A stretch of 64,000 nucleotides of DNA from Nocardioides sp. NBC_00368 (GTDB lineage: Bacteria > Actinomycetota > Actinomycetes > Propionibacteriales > Nocardioidaceae), in NCBI RefSeq assembly GCF_036090055.1, contig NZ_CP107970.1:5849001-5913000 (forward strand). Reading direction: 5' to 3'. Below, one piece after another: positions 1 through 10,186 of this stretch. The translations under genes were made by a program, and so were the position numbers. The notes beneath the pieces are model-generated. The model had not been told where the DNA came from. It saw nothing but the letters and a program-made list of their open reading frames with translations, and did not search any database. Position 1 is the first letter of the stretch. The number at the start of each line of letters is the position of its first letter.

Positions 1-1
1 G

Positions 2-619
2 CACCCGGAGCTGCTCACGGCGTACTTCCCGATCAGCCGCTACGAGGCCGAGGACGTGCCGCCCCGCCTGCAGCAGGTCTTCGAGCGCTACCAGGAGGCG
101 CAGGCCGAGCTGGAGAAGGCCCGCGAGGTCATCGACTTCCCGAACGGGGACGTCTGCCAGCTGGAGGGCAAGGCGACGGGGTTCCAGATCTCCCATCTCC
201 CGCTCGACGGCGCCGGCGCCTCGTTCGGCCCCGACGGTCAGCAGCTCTGCGCGAAGCTGATGGGGTCCATCGAGGACCCGCGGTTCGGCGACCTGTCGCT
301 GCACATGCAGCCCAACTCGTGGTTCCACTTCCTCGGTGACCACGCCGTCGTCTTCTCGGTGATCCCGCTCGCCGTCGACCGGACCCTGGTCCGGACGACC
401 TGGCTGGTCAACCCGGAGGCTGTCGAGGGCGTCGACTACTCGGTCGAGTCGCTCACCTCCGTCTGGCGTGCGACCAACGACCAGGACCGGGTCCTGGTCG
501 AGGGCACCCAGCGAGGAGTGACGGACCCGGGCTACGTACCTGGTCCGTACTCAGAGGTCGAGGGTGAGGTCGATGCATTCGTCACCTGGTACGTCCAACG
601 CATCCAAGCCAACGCCTAG
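2..619 (+). CDS. gbcA: Rieske oxygenase alpha subunit, glycine-betaine monooxygenase type (C-terminal part)
   Basis: The reading frame is open from the window edge, so the N-terminal Rieske domain lies outside. What remains is the C-terminal part of the catalytic domain. It carries the blocks I associate with GbcA and stachydrine demethylases: a WFHFLGDHAVVFSVIP strand, then WLVNPEAVEGVDY, then VWRATNDQDRVLVEGTQRG and a terminal DAFVTWYVQRI helix. Family knowledge: these enzymes hydroxylate an N-methyl group of a betaine, releasing formaldehyde. The reductase gene follows after a 19-base gap, as expected for a two-component system. Choline or proline-betaine substrates cannot be excluded. Confidence 0.82.
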   Translation, partial: HPELLTAYFPISRYEAEDVPPRLQQVFERYQEAQAELEKAREVIDFPNGDVCQLEGKATGFQISHLPLDGAGASFGPDGQQLCAKLMGSIEDPRFGDLSLHMQPNSWFHFLGDHAVVFSVIPLAVDRTLVRTTWLVNPEAVEGVDYSVESLTSVWRATNDQDRVLVEGTQRGVTDPGYVPGPYSEVEGEVDAFVTWYVQRIQANA

Positions 620-638
620 CCGGAGTCCGGGAGGAGAC

Positions 639-1805
639 ATGACCATCATGGAGACCGACATCCCCGAGGTGTCGGAGCCCAACTCGTTCGGCCTGCAGAA
701 CGGTCGCCCGGCGCCCGTACGCAGCCGGCGGATGCTGGAGCCCTGTTGGGCCGAGAGCGACGTGATGGACCTGGTGTGCAGCCAGGTCCTGGCGGTCACC
801 CATGACGTGAAGACCTTCGTCTTCACGACCCCCGAGCGCCGTCCCTTCGACTTCGAGGCGGGCCAGTTCATCACCATCCGGGTCGAGATCGACGGCGAGC
901 TGATGACGCGCTGCTACACGATCGCCTCGCCGCCGACCCGGCCCGACCGGCTGGCCATCACGGTCAAGCGGGTCCCCGACGGTGTGGTGTCGAACTGGCT
1001 CCACGACAACCTCGAGCCCGGCAACTGGATCTCGATGCACGCCCCGGCGGGTGCGTTCGTCCTGCCGGAGGAGGACGCGCCGAAGTACCTCTTCCTCTCG
1101 GCCGGGAGCGGCATCACCCCGGTGCTGTCGATGACGAGGACGCTCTACGACCTCGGGTCCGAGGCGGACATCCTCTTCGTCCACAGCGCTCGTACGCCGG
1201 CCGACATCATCTACCGAGGTGAGCTCGAGGCGATGGCGCGGCTGATGCCGAACCTGCGGGTGGTGGAGATCTGTGAGGGTGACGCCCCCACGGAGCGCTG
1301 GATGGGGCTGCAGGGACGCATCTCCAAGCCGGTTCTCGAGATCCTGGCCCCTGACCTCAACGAGCGCGAGACGTTCATCTGCGGTCCGGCGGGCTACATG
1401 GCCTCGGCGAAGTCGCTGCTCGAAGAGCTCGACTACGACATGGACAAGTACCACGAGGAGAGCTTCGACTTCGGCGCTCCGCAGGTGCCTGCTCCGACGG
1501 CCGCGCCGCCGATCGAGCAGGGCTCCGAGGAGGAGGCTGCTGCCGGGTTCTCGATCGAGTTCGCGCGCAGCGGCAAGATGATCACCTGTGGACCGGACGA
1601 GACCATCCTGGAGGCGGCGATCGCCGCCGGCATGCGTCCGATGTCCGCCTGCGGCCAGGGCATGTGCGGCACCTGCAAGGTGTCGATGCTCTCCGGTGAG
1701 GTCGACATGAAGCACAACGGCGGCATCCGGCCTAAGGAGGTCGCCAACCAGAAGGTGCTGATCTGCTGCTCCAAGCCGCTGGGCGACATCCAGCTGGACT
1801 GCTGA
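639..1805 (+). CDS. gbcB: Flavin/[2Fe-2S] reductase partner of the betaine oxygenase
   Basis: 388 residues; the ATG at 639 follows GAGGAG by two bases. An FAD-binding barrel has RCYT at 91-94, an NAD(P)-binding half has GSGITPV at 157-163 and CGP at 248-250, and a C-terminal plant-type ferredoxin domain has cysteines 338, 343, 346 and 376. This FNR-plus-ferredoxin order is that of GbcB, which passes electrons from NAD(P)H to the GbcA Rieske centre. The N-terminal extension of about 40 residues is also usual for the family. Co-transcription with the upstream gbcA is near certain from spacing. It ends at a hairpin shared with the convergent gntR gene. Confidence 0.88.
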   Translation: MTIMETDIPEVSEPNSFGLQNGRPAPVRSRRMLEPCWAESDVMDLVCSQVLAVTHDVKTFVFTTPERRPFDFEAGQFITIRVEIDGELMTRCYTIASPPTRPDRLAITVKRVPDGVVSNWLHDNLEPGNWISMHAPAGAFVLPEEDAPKYLFLSAGSGITPVLSMTRTLYDLGSEADILFVHSARTPADIIYRGELEAMARLMPNLRVVEICEGDAPTERWMGLQGRISKPVLEILAPDLNERETFICGPAGYMASAKSLLEELDYDMDKYHEESFDFGAPQVPAPTAAPPIEQGSEEEAAAGFSIEFARSGKMITCGPDETILEAAIAAGMRPMSACGQGMCGTCKVSMLSGEVDMKHNGGIRPKEVANQKVLICCSKPLGDIQLDC

Positions 1806-1817
1806 AGCGGAGCAGCG

Positions 1818-1859
1818 CCGGTGGCTGTCGGGTCGGCGACCCGATCCGGCAGCCACCGG
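1818..1859. terminator. Bidirectional hairpin between gbcB and gntR
   Basis: CCGGTGGCTG (1818-1827) pairs perfectly with CAGCCACCGG (1850-1859), and the enclosed bases contain a second stem, TCGGGT with ACCCGA. It lies in the 58-base gap between two convergent genes. No T-run follows on either strand, which is common in high-GC actinobacteria. Confidence 0.7.
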
Positions 1860-1863
1860 GCCG

Positions 1864-2538
1864 TCAGAGGACCTGGCGGATCTCGCGCTCGAAGCTGCCG
1901 ATGTGCTCGAGGGTGAGCTTCTCGGCCCGGTCGGCGTCGCCGTCGGCCACGACGGTGAGGAGCTGAGCCTGCTCGACGACGTGGTGGGCCAGATCGGGAA
2001 GCCGGTCGATCACCATCCACCAGATCCTGATGGCGAGGTTGTCGTACCTGATCAGGATGTCCTCGAGGTGCGGGTTGCCGCTGGACCGGTAGATCAGGCT
2101 GTGGGCGGCCTTGTCGACCTGCATCAGTGCGGTGCGGTCGCCGTCGCCCAGCTTGCCCTTGCCGATCTGGGCCGCGAGGTCGCGCATCTGCTCCCGTTGC
2201 TGGGGCGTGGCGCGCTCGGCGGCGGCGCGGGACGCGAAGGGCGCGAGCTGGCGCCGGATCTCGGCGATCGCGCTGAGCTCGGTCGCGTCGATGGTCGTCG
2301 CGAAGGTGCCCCGGCGGGGGAAGGAGTGGACCAGGTGGTCGGCCTCGAGGCGTTTGATCGCCTCGCGGACCGGGGTGCGGCCCATGCCGATGGCCGCCGC
2401 GATCTGGCCGTCGTTGATCGGTGCCCCCGGACGGATGTCGAGCATCACCAGGCGATCGCGGATGTAGAGATAGGCCTGCTCGGCTAGTGAGGTGGCGGGC
2501 GGGTTCGCCGTTGATGCCAGGATCTCGTCAACCGTCAT
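1864..2538 (-). CDS. GntR-family regulator with FCD ligand domain
   Basis: 224 residues from the ATG at 2538; a GTG at 2553 is the alternative start. A winged helix occupies about residues 15-85, with GMGRTPVREAIKRLEADHLV as recognition segment. An all-helical FCD domain follows, with the usual acidic/histidine metal-site pattern (D in QVDKAAH, then H in HHVVEQ and LEHI). FCD-GntR proteins usually repress catabolic genes and release DNA on binding an acid or betaine-like effector. A palindrome CTGATACATCAG sits just upstream of its own start, and related sites precede pabB/ridA and the BCCT gene. It is therefore the likely local regulator; the effector is unknown. Confidence 0.85.
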   Translation of the reverse strand: MTVDEILASTANPPATSLAEQAYLYIRDRLVMLDIRPGAPINDGQIAAAIGMGRTPVREAIKRLEADHLVHSFPRRGTFATTIDATELSAIAEIRRQLAPFASRAAAERATPQQREQMRDLAAQIGKGKLGDGDRTALMQVDKAAHSLIYRSSGNPHLEDILIRYDNLAIRIWWMVIDRLPDLAHHVVEQAQLLTVVADGDADRAEKLTLEHIGSFEREIRQVL

Positions 2539-2590
2539 TGAGTCGTGCCCCACTTGTCCGTTCCGGCCTGTGCGTTTTTACCATCCTAGT

Positions 2591-2602
2591 CTGATACATC
2601 AG
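2591..2602. promoter_or_regulatory. Putative GntR operator O1 (autoregulation)
   Basis: CTGATACATCAG is a palindrome of 5-base half-sites CTGAT/ATCAG around a two-base centre. It lies directly upstream of a TAGGAT-like -10 on the minus strand (2583-2588) that would serve gntR. Its right end overlaps the pabB stop codon. Related copies occur at 3946-3957, 4505-4514 and 4527-4538. Confidence 0.6.
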
Positions 2603-3912
2603 TCTTCTGGTAGCGGCGGGGCGAACACCTGGAGCAGCCGCTCGGCCTTCCAGCCGGTTTCGGCGTACTCCTCCGCGGGGGTCGAGTGGACGGTGATCCC
2701 GCCTCCGGTGCCGAGCTCCCAGGCGCCGTCGCCGGTGGTGGTGAGGCTCCGGATGACGACGCCGAGATCGGCCCGGCCGTCGGGCGCGATCCATCCGAAG
2801 GCGCCGGAGTACACGCCGCGGGCGGTGGTCTCGACGCGTCCGATGATCTCCATGGTGCGGAGCTTCGGTGCGCCGGTCATCGAACCGGCGGGGAAGAGGG
2901 CGCGCAGCGCCCCGATGCCGGTGACGTCGTCACGCAGCCGGCCGCGCACGGTCGTGACGAGCTGGTGGACCGATGAGTACGACTCGACCGCCATCAGCGA
3001 GGGGACCGTCACCGAGCCGGGTTCGCACACCATCGCCAGGTCGTTGCGCAGGAGGTCGACGATCATCAGGTTCTCGGCGCGGAACCTGGGGTTCGAGGCG
3101 AGGTCGCGGCGCAGCTCGTCGTCCTCGGCGGCGCTCTTCCCGCGTGGCGTGGTGCCCTTGATCGGCCGCGTCTCGATCGTCCGGTCGCGGTCGATCGTGG
3201 CGTAACGCTCGGGTGAGGAGCTGAGCAGCCGGAAACCGTGGTGCTGGATGAAGCCGGCGTAGGGGGCGGGGTTGAGCTCACGCAGGCGCAGGTACCCGAC
3301 GGCGGGGTCGAGATCGTCCTGCACCTGGATCCGGTGGGTCAGGTTCACCTCGTACGTGTTGCCGGCCCGCAGCTCTCGCTGCACCGCGTCGAAGGCTCGC
3401 GTGTAGGGGTCCGGGGTCTCGCCGGCGGGCCGCACCGCCTGGTGTCGCGCCGCCTGGTGTCGCGCCGCCCGGTGTCGCGCCGCCCGGTGTCGCGCCGGGC
3501 CGGCGGCCTGCGACGCCGGCGGGCCGACCGTGGTGGTGTGCCGCGTACGCATCCAGATCGCGTCGGGCATCGCAGGCTGTCCTGCCCGGGGTGCCCGAGC
3601 CGGGAGGTCCGGGCGACATGCGTAGCCGAGGTAGCCCACCCAGATCTCGTCCGGTGGCGTGCGGGCGAGCTCGTCCTCGAGGACGGTGAAGACGTCAGTG
3701 CCGACCAGACGGGTCTCTCCGTCGGCGTGCCGGTGCACCTCGCGCCGAGCGGCGTCGTAGGTGAGCGAGACGTCGTCGTCGCGCAGAGCGCCCATGATCG
3801 GCCGGTGGACGGCCCCGTCCCCGGGGCCGGCGTCCAGCCAGAAGCAGCGCGGACGGGTGCTCGCCATCTCGGCGAACAGGTCCGCGGCGGTCGATGCCAT
3901 CGCCTGGGTCAT
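2599..3912 (-). CDS. pabB: Aminodeoxychorismate synthase component I-type chorismate-binding enzyme
   Basis: 437 residues. The chorismate-binding domain begins near residue 170 and holds PIKGT at 250-254, MIVDLLRNDL near 283-292 and FPAGSMTGAPK at 340-350. Lysine 252 of PIKGT is the ADC-synthase signature; anthranilate synthases carry an alanine there. The product would be 4-amino-4-deoxychorismate, the precursor of p-aminobenzoate and folate. There is no glutaminase domain, so it needs PabA or ammonia. Odd points are an Arg/His/Ala tandem stretch at residues 140-160, made by four 15-bp DNA repeats in the linker, and its position in a demethylation locus. Folate demand for C1 units is one explanation (inference). 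Confidence 0.85.
   Translation of the reverse strand: MTQAMASTAADLFAEMASTRPRCFWLDAGPGDGAVHRPIMGALRDDDVSLTYDAARREVHRHADGETRLVGTDVFTVLEDELARTPPDEIWVGYLGYACRPDLPARAPRAGQPAMPDAIWMRTRHTTTVGPPASQAAGPARHRAARHRAARHQAARHQAVRPAGETPDPYTRAFDAVQRELRAGNTYEVNLTHRIQVQDDLDPAVGYLRLRELNPAPYAGFIQHHGFRLLSSSPERYATIDRDRTIETRPIKGTTPRGKSAAEDDELRRDLASNPRFRAENLMIVDLLRNDLAMVCEPGSVTVPSLMAVESYSSVHQLVTTVRGRLRDDVTGIGALRALFPAGSMTGAPKLRTMEIIGRVETTARGVYSGAFGWIAPDGRADLGVVIRSLTTTGDGAWELGTGGGITVHSTPAEEYAETGWKAERLLQVFAPPLPED
3436..3495. repeat. Four in-frame 15-bp tandem repeats inside pabB
   Basis: Four consecutive 15-base units of the form CGCC(T/C)GGTGTCGCGC at 3436, 3451, 3466 and 3481. The first two are identical, and the last two differ from them only at base 5. 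They encode AARH(R/Q)-type pentapeptides in the linker before the chorismate-binding domain. Fifteen is a multiple of three, so expansion keeps the frame. Confidence 0.95.
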
Positions 3913-3938
3913 GCGTTCGCTTCCTGAAAGTCAACCTA

Positions 3939-3966
3939 TCGACAACTAGTATATCAGTGTTAGTAT
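3939..3966 (+). promoter_or_regulatory. Divergent pabB/ridA promoter with GntR operator O2
   Basis: TCGACA (3939-3944, -35-like) and TAGTAT (3961-3966, -10) are 16 bases apart. The -10 ends seven bases before the ATG at 3974, so a leaderless ridA transcript is likely. CTAGTATATCAG at 3946-3957 sits in the spacer and shares the ATCAG half-site with O1. On the other strand TATACT (complement of 3948-3953) is a candidate -10 for pabB. One bound repressor could block both promoters. Confidence 0.6.
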
Positions 3967-3973
3967 CCCGGCC

Positions 3974-4492
3974 ATGTCGGATCGAGGGAGCAGGGTTCTG
4001 CGGCTGTTGAGCCCCCGGAGGTCGAGTGCTGCCGTGCTCGGTCCGGACGCCGCGCTGCTCGACCTCGGTCTGACGGTCGCCGAGACCGCGCCGCCCGTCG
4101 TGACCCATGTGCCGGCGGTCCGCGCGGGGAGGCTCGTCTTCACCTCGGGGCAGCTGCCGATCCGCGATGGAGAGCTGATCGCCCGCGGGAGGGTGGGGGA
4201 CACTCTCGGTCTCGCCGATGGCCAGGCGTGTGCGCAATGGTGCGCGCTCAACGCGCTGGCCGCGATCAAGTCCGAGGTCGGCGATCTCGGGCAGGTGAAG
4301 CGCGTCGTCAAGGTCGTGGCGTACGTCGCCTCCGGCCCGCTCTTCACCGACCAGGCTCTGGTGGCCCATGGTGCCTCGGAGCTTCTCGGCAGCGTTTTCG
4401 GCGACGCGGGGCGGCATGCGCGCTCCGCGGTCGGCGTCTCGGTGCTGCCTATGGACTCGCCGGTCGAGCTCGAGCTCGTCGTCGAGATCTGA
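3974..4492 (+). CDS. RidA/YjgF-family protein
   Basis: 172 residues from the ATG at 3974. The RidA core starts near residue 25 (LLDLGLTVAE) and includes FTSGQLPI, the CALNALAAIKSEVGDL helix, VKVVAYVAS and a terminal RSAVGVSVLPMDSPVELELVVEI. RidA proteins hydrolyse reactive enamine/imine intermediates or have specialised deaminase roles. Start choice is uncertain: 3974 fits a leaderless promoter but gives about 20 residues more than usual, while a GTG at 4034 has GGAGGT about 11 bases upstream and a standard length. It is divergent from pabB and upstream of the BCCT gene, with an operator-like site on each side. Confidence 0.85.
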   Translation: MSDRGSRVLRLLSPRRSSAAVLGPDAALLDLGLTVAETAPPVVTHVPAVRAGRLVFTSGQLPIRDGELIARGRVGDTLGLADGQACAQWCALNALAAIKSEVGDLGQVKRVVKVVAYVASGPLFTDQALVAHGASELLGSVFGDAGRHARSAVGVSVLPMDSPVELELVVEI

Positions 4493-4502
4493 TCCTTGCC
4501 TG

Positions 4503-4538
4503 TGTGATGCATCACATATAAGGTGACTAGTATATCAG
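4503..4538 (+). promoter_or_regulatory. BCCT promoter region with two GntR-type palindromes (O3)
   Basis: TGTGATGCATCACA at 4503-4516 is a perfect 14-base palindrome whose core TGAT/ATCA (4505-4514) matches the half-sites of O1. CTAGTATATCAG at 4527-4538 is an exact copy of the pabB/ridA operator. Between and within them lie TATAAG (4517-4522) and TAGTAT (4528-4533), candidate -10 elements for the transporter. Start of transcription not determined. Confidence 0.6.
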
Positions 4539-4637
4539 CGTCTGACCGCGTAGCGCCCCACTGAAGTGCCGCCACCCGGAGCCTCGTTGGCACCACCAGA
4601 TGCTGCTCATCCCAAGAGCTCTCGATCGGAGTGCGTC

Positions 4638-6467
4638 ATGAGATCATCTGCAGACGGCGGAGACCTTTCGCCGGTTGTATCCCCGCGCCACAAGTCCCTC
4701 GGCCAGAACGGGGCCACCCACCCGGCCCTCGACTGTCCACCCGAGGAACCCGCCAAGAACGCCGGGGGACTCGACCGCGTCGTCTTCGGCGTGACCGCGG
4801 TCATCGCGATCGGCTTCCTGGCCTGGGGCTTCGTCAGCACCGACTCCCTGGCGACGGTGTCGGGGAAGTCGCTGTCCTGGGTGATGGCCAACCTCGGGTG
4901 GCTGTTCGTCACCGCGGCCTCGACGTTCGTCGGGTTCGTGCTGTGGCTGGCGTTCGGCAAGTTCGGCAACATCCCGCTCGGCCGGGACGGTGAGGAGCCC
5001 GAGTTCCGTACGGTCTCGTGGGTCACGATGATGTTCAGCGCCGGCATGGGTATCGGCCTGATCTTCTACGGCGTCAGCGAGCCGATCAGCCACTACATCT
5101 CACCTCCTCCGGGCTCGGTCGGCGACGGCCAGTCGGAGAAGATCCAGACGGCCATGGCCACGACCCTCTTCCACTGGGGGATCCACCCCTGGGCGATCTA
5201 CGCCCTGGTGGGGCTCGCGATCGCCTACAGCGTCTTCCGCAAGGGTCGCGGCCTGCTCATCAGCTCGGTCTTCGAGCCCATCCTCGGCCGTCATGCGCAC
5301 GGTGCCGGTGGCAAGGTCATCGACATGCTCGCGATCTTCGCGACGCTCTTCGGGTCGGCCGCGTCGCTGGGCCTGGGCGCGCTCCAGATCCGCAGCGGGC
5401 TCGAGATCGTCGGCGGTCTCGGCCGGACCGGCAACGGCATCCTGGTCGCGATCATCGCCGTGCTGACAATCGGTTTCGTCTTCTCGGCGGTCTCGGGTGT
5501 GGCCAAGGGAATCCAGTGGCTCTCCAACATCAACATGGTGCTCGCCGTCGGGCTCGCCCTGTTCGTCTTCGTGGCCGGCCCGACCGTCTTCATCCTCAGC
5601 CTGGTCCCGACGACCGTCGGCAGCTACTTCCAGGAGGTCGCGATGATGTCGGCGCGTACGTCGGCCGAGGGCTCCGAGACGGCCTCGTGGCTGTCGAGCT
5701 GGACGGTCTTCTACTGGGCCTGGTGGCTCTCCTGGACTCCCTTCGTGGGCATGTTCATCGCGCGGATCTCGCGTGGCCGGACCATCCGCCAGTTCGTGAC
5801 CGGGGTGCTCCTCGTCCCCTCGCTGGTGAGCCTCGCCTGGTTCGCCGTCTTCGGTGGTGCGGCGATCGACCTGCAGCTGGACGGTGTCGACATCGCCGGT
5901 GCGGGTGGCGTGGAGACCCAGCTGTTCACCACCCTCGAGTCCTTCCCGCTCGCCACGGTCGCGAGCGTGGTGGTCATGATCCTGGTCGCGCTCTTCTTCG
6001 TCTCCGGCGCGGACGCCGCATCGATCGTCATGGCCACGCTCTCCGAGCGCGGCTCCATCGAGCCGGGGAAGCCGACGGTGATCTTCTGGGGCGTCGCCAC
6101 CGGTGCGGTCGCCGCGGTGATGCTCCTGGTCGGCGGCTCCGACGCGCTGAGCGGGCTGCAGACCATCACGATCGTCGCGGCCGTGCCGTTCGTGCTGGTC
6201 ATGATCGCGCTGTGCGTCTCGCTGGTGAAGGACCTCCGTGAGGACCCGCTGGTCGTGCGGGCCCAGTACGCCTCCCGGGCCGTCGAGCAGGCGGTCGTCT
6301 ACGGGGTCTCGGAGCACGGTGACGACTTCGTCATCAGGGTCTCCCGCGATCCCGATGCGCCCGCCGACGAGCTGAACGACGAGCTGAACGACGAGCTCGA
6401 CGACGAGCTCGACGAGCTGGTCGACGAGGCCGGCGAGGAGGCCGAGCTGCCCAGGTCGGCCGGTTAG
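4638..6467 (+). CDS. BCCT-family betaine/choline/carnitine transporter
   Basis: 609 residues from the ATG at 4638, which follows GGAG by six bases; an upstream GTG at 4566 has no clear ribosome site. About twelve hydrophobic segments span residues 55-530. MFSAGMGIGLIFYGVSEP holds the glycine-rich GMGIG stretch typical of sodium-coupled BetP-like members, and SSWTVFYWAWWLSWTPF is the aromatic BCCT signature. The cytoplasmic C-terminus ends in an acidic run with repeated DELND/DELDE units. Expected role: import of glycine betaine or a similar quaternary amine for the GbcAB pair, under GntR control through the two upstream palindromes. Confidence 0.9.
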   Translation: MRSSADGGDLSPVVSPRHKSLGQNGATHPALDCPPEEPAKNAGGLDRVVFGVTAVIAIGFLAWGFVSTDSLATVSGKSLSWVMANLGWLFVTAASTFVGFVLWLAFGKFGNIPLGRDGEEPEFRTVSWVTMMFSAGMGIGLIFYGVSEPISHYISPPPGSVGDGQSEKIQTAMATTLFHWGIHPWAIYALVGLAIAYSVFRKGRGLLISSVFEPILGRHAHGAGGKVIDMLAIFATLFGSAASLGLGALQIRSGLEIVGGLGRTGNGILVAIIAVLTIGFVFSAVSGVAKGIQWLSNINMVLAVGLALFVFVAGPTVFILSLVPTTVGSYFQEVAMMSARTSAEGSETASWLSSWTVFYWAWWLSWTPFVGMFIARISRGRTIRQFVTGVLLVPSLVSLAWFAVFGGAAIDLQLDGVDIAGAGGVETQLFTTLESFPLATVASVVVMILVALFFVSGADAASIVMATLSERGSIEPGKPTVIFWGVATGAVAAVMLLVGGSDALSGLQTITIVAAVPFVLVMIALCVSLVKDLREDPLVVRAQYASRAVEQAVVYGVSEHGDDFVIRVSRDPDAPADELNDELNDELDDELDELVDEAGEEAELPRSAG

Positions 6468-6490
6468 CACGAGTCCCCGAAGGAGCGGTT

Positions 6491-8803
<2,313 letters not shown>

Positions 8804-8893
8804 CGCGCCACGAGGCTGTAGATTCGTACTCGTGAAGAGGCCTCGAAGTTCCTACCGCTCACCCGCGTTCGACACGAGGGGTGAGCGGGCCTG

Positions 8894-10186
8894 ATGGACA
8901 GCCAGACATTCCTCGCGCTCGGGCTGGTGCTGGTCTTCGTGCTGGTCGGCGGCGTCTTCGCCGCGACCGAGCTGGCGCTCGTGTCCCTGCGGGAGAGCCA
9001 GCTGGCGGCGATGGAGAGGCAGGGGTCTCGTGGAGCGAGGGTGGCAGAGGTCGCGCGCAACCCCAACCGCTTCCTGGCCGCGGTGCAGATCGGTGTCACC
9101 GTCGCGGGCTTCCTCTCCGCGGCCTACGGCGGCTCGACGATCGCTCCGGACGTCGCGCCCTACCTCGAGCGCCTCGGCATGGGGGAGGCGCTCGCCGAGA
9201 CCACGGCGCTGATCGTGCTGACCCTGTTCATCGCCTACCTCTCCCTGGTGCTGGGCGAGCTGGTGCCCAAGCGGCTGGCGCTGCAGAAGGCCGCCGGCAT
9301 CTCGCTGGCCGTCGCGCCCGTGCTGGACCGGTTCGCCAGCGTGATGCGACCGGTGATCTGGCTGCTGTCGGTCTCCACCGACGCCGTCGTACGCCTGCTC
9401 GGGGGTGACCCCAAGGCCTCGGCCGAGGAGGTCTCGGAGGAGGAGCTGCGCGAGATGGTCTCGACCAACCGGGACCTCGAGGAGGACGAGCGCCGGATCC
9501 TCCGTGACGTCTTCGCCACCACCGAGACGACGTTGAAGGAGGTGATGCGCCCACGCGGCGACGTCACCTTCATGCCGTCCTCGATGCCGCTTCCCGAGGC
9601 AGCCGAGGCGGTCCGCGACCTGCCCTACTCCCGCTACCCGGTCACCGGTGAGGGCTTCGACGACATCCTCGGGTTCCTGCACGTACGCGACCTGCTCGGT
9701 GTCGACGCGACCGACCAGCGCACGATCCGCGACGTCTGCCGTCCGGTGCTCGCCCTGCCCGGGAGCAAGCGGGTGATCCCGTCGATCGCGACCATGCGCG
9801 AGGGTGGCACCCACCTGGCGATGGTCGTCGACGAGTACGGCGGCACCGACGGCATCGTGACCCTGGAGGACCTCGTCGAGGAGATGATCGGCGACATCCA
9901 GGACGAGTACGACCACGGCGAGGCGCGCATCCGTGACTACGGCGACCTGTCCCGGGTCGACGGAGCGATGACCATCGAGGACTTCGCGGACACCACCGGC
10001 ATCGAGCTCGAAGACGGCGGCTACGAGACGGTCGCGGGCTACCTCATCTCGCGGCTGGGCCACATCCCGCAGGTCGGCGAGGTGCTGGCTCTTCCGGGCG
10101 TCACCCTGGAGGTGGCCGCCCGGAACGGCAACCGGGTCACCGAGATCGCGCTGCACCCCGAGGCGACACCTCCGGCACCGGAGTGA
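8894..10186 (+). CDS. CNNM/CorC-family membrane protein (DUF21-CBS-CorC_HlyC)
   Basis: 430 residues. An N-terminal DUF21 domain (about 1-185) has several hydrophobic helices starting LALGLVLVFVLVGGVFAATE. A CBS pair (about 205-330) includes VMRPRGDVTFMP and the HLAMVVDEYGGTDGIVTLEDLVEE segment, and a CorC_HlyC domain closes the protein. The family is linked to magnesium or cobalt efflux and is often mis-named hemolysin. The last 50 bases overlap the 3' end of the convergent 2-hydroxyacid dehydrogenase gene. No functional tie to the preceding betaine genes is visible. Confidence 0.88.
   Translation: MDSQTFLALGLVLVFVLVGGVFAATELALVSLRESQLAAMERQGSRGARVAEVARNPNRFLAAVQIGVTVAGFLSAAYGGSTIAPDVAPYLERLGMGEALAETTALIVLTLFIAYLSLVLGELVPKRLALQKAAGISLAVAPVLDRFASVMRPVIWLLSVSTDAVVRLLGGDPKASAEEVSEEELREMVSTNRDLEEDERRILRDVFATTETTLKEVMRPRGDVTFMPSSMPLPEAAEAVRDLPYSRYPVTGEGFDDILGFLHVRDLLGVDATDQRTIRDVCRPVLALPGSKRVIPSIATMREGGTHLAMVVDEYGGTDGIVTLEDLVEEMIGDIQDEYDHGEARIRDYGDLSRVDGAMTIEDFADTTGIELEDGGYETVAGYLISRLGHIPQVGEVLALPGVTLEVAARNGNRVTEIALHPEATPPAPE

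Noticed and set aside
582..1856. Long open frame antisense to gbcB (and similar ones at 5100-6470, 6464-8224, 8852-10156, 22149-23702 and 46537-48927)
   Set aside because: High-GC codon bias keeps the antisense frame open. The translations are rich in Arg, Gly, Asp and His without folds, and each lies opposite a gene with clear family motifs.
4503..4516. CRP site TGTGATGCATCACA
   Set aside because: The spacer between TGTGA and TCACA is four bases rather than six, and the core fits the local GntR half-sites better.
4566..4637. N-terminal extension of the BCCT protein from GTG 4566
   Set aside because: No ribosome site precedes it, while ATG 4638 has a well-placed GGAG and the extension is proline-rich without family similarity.
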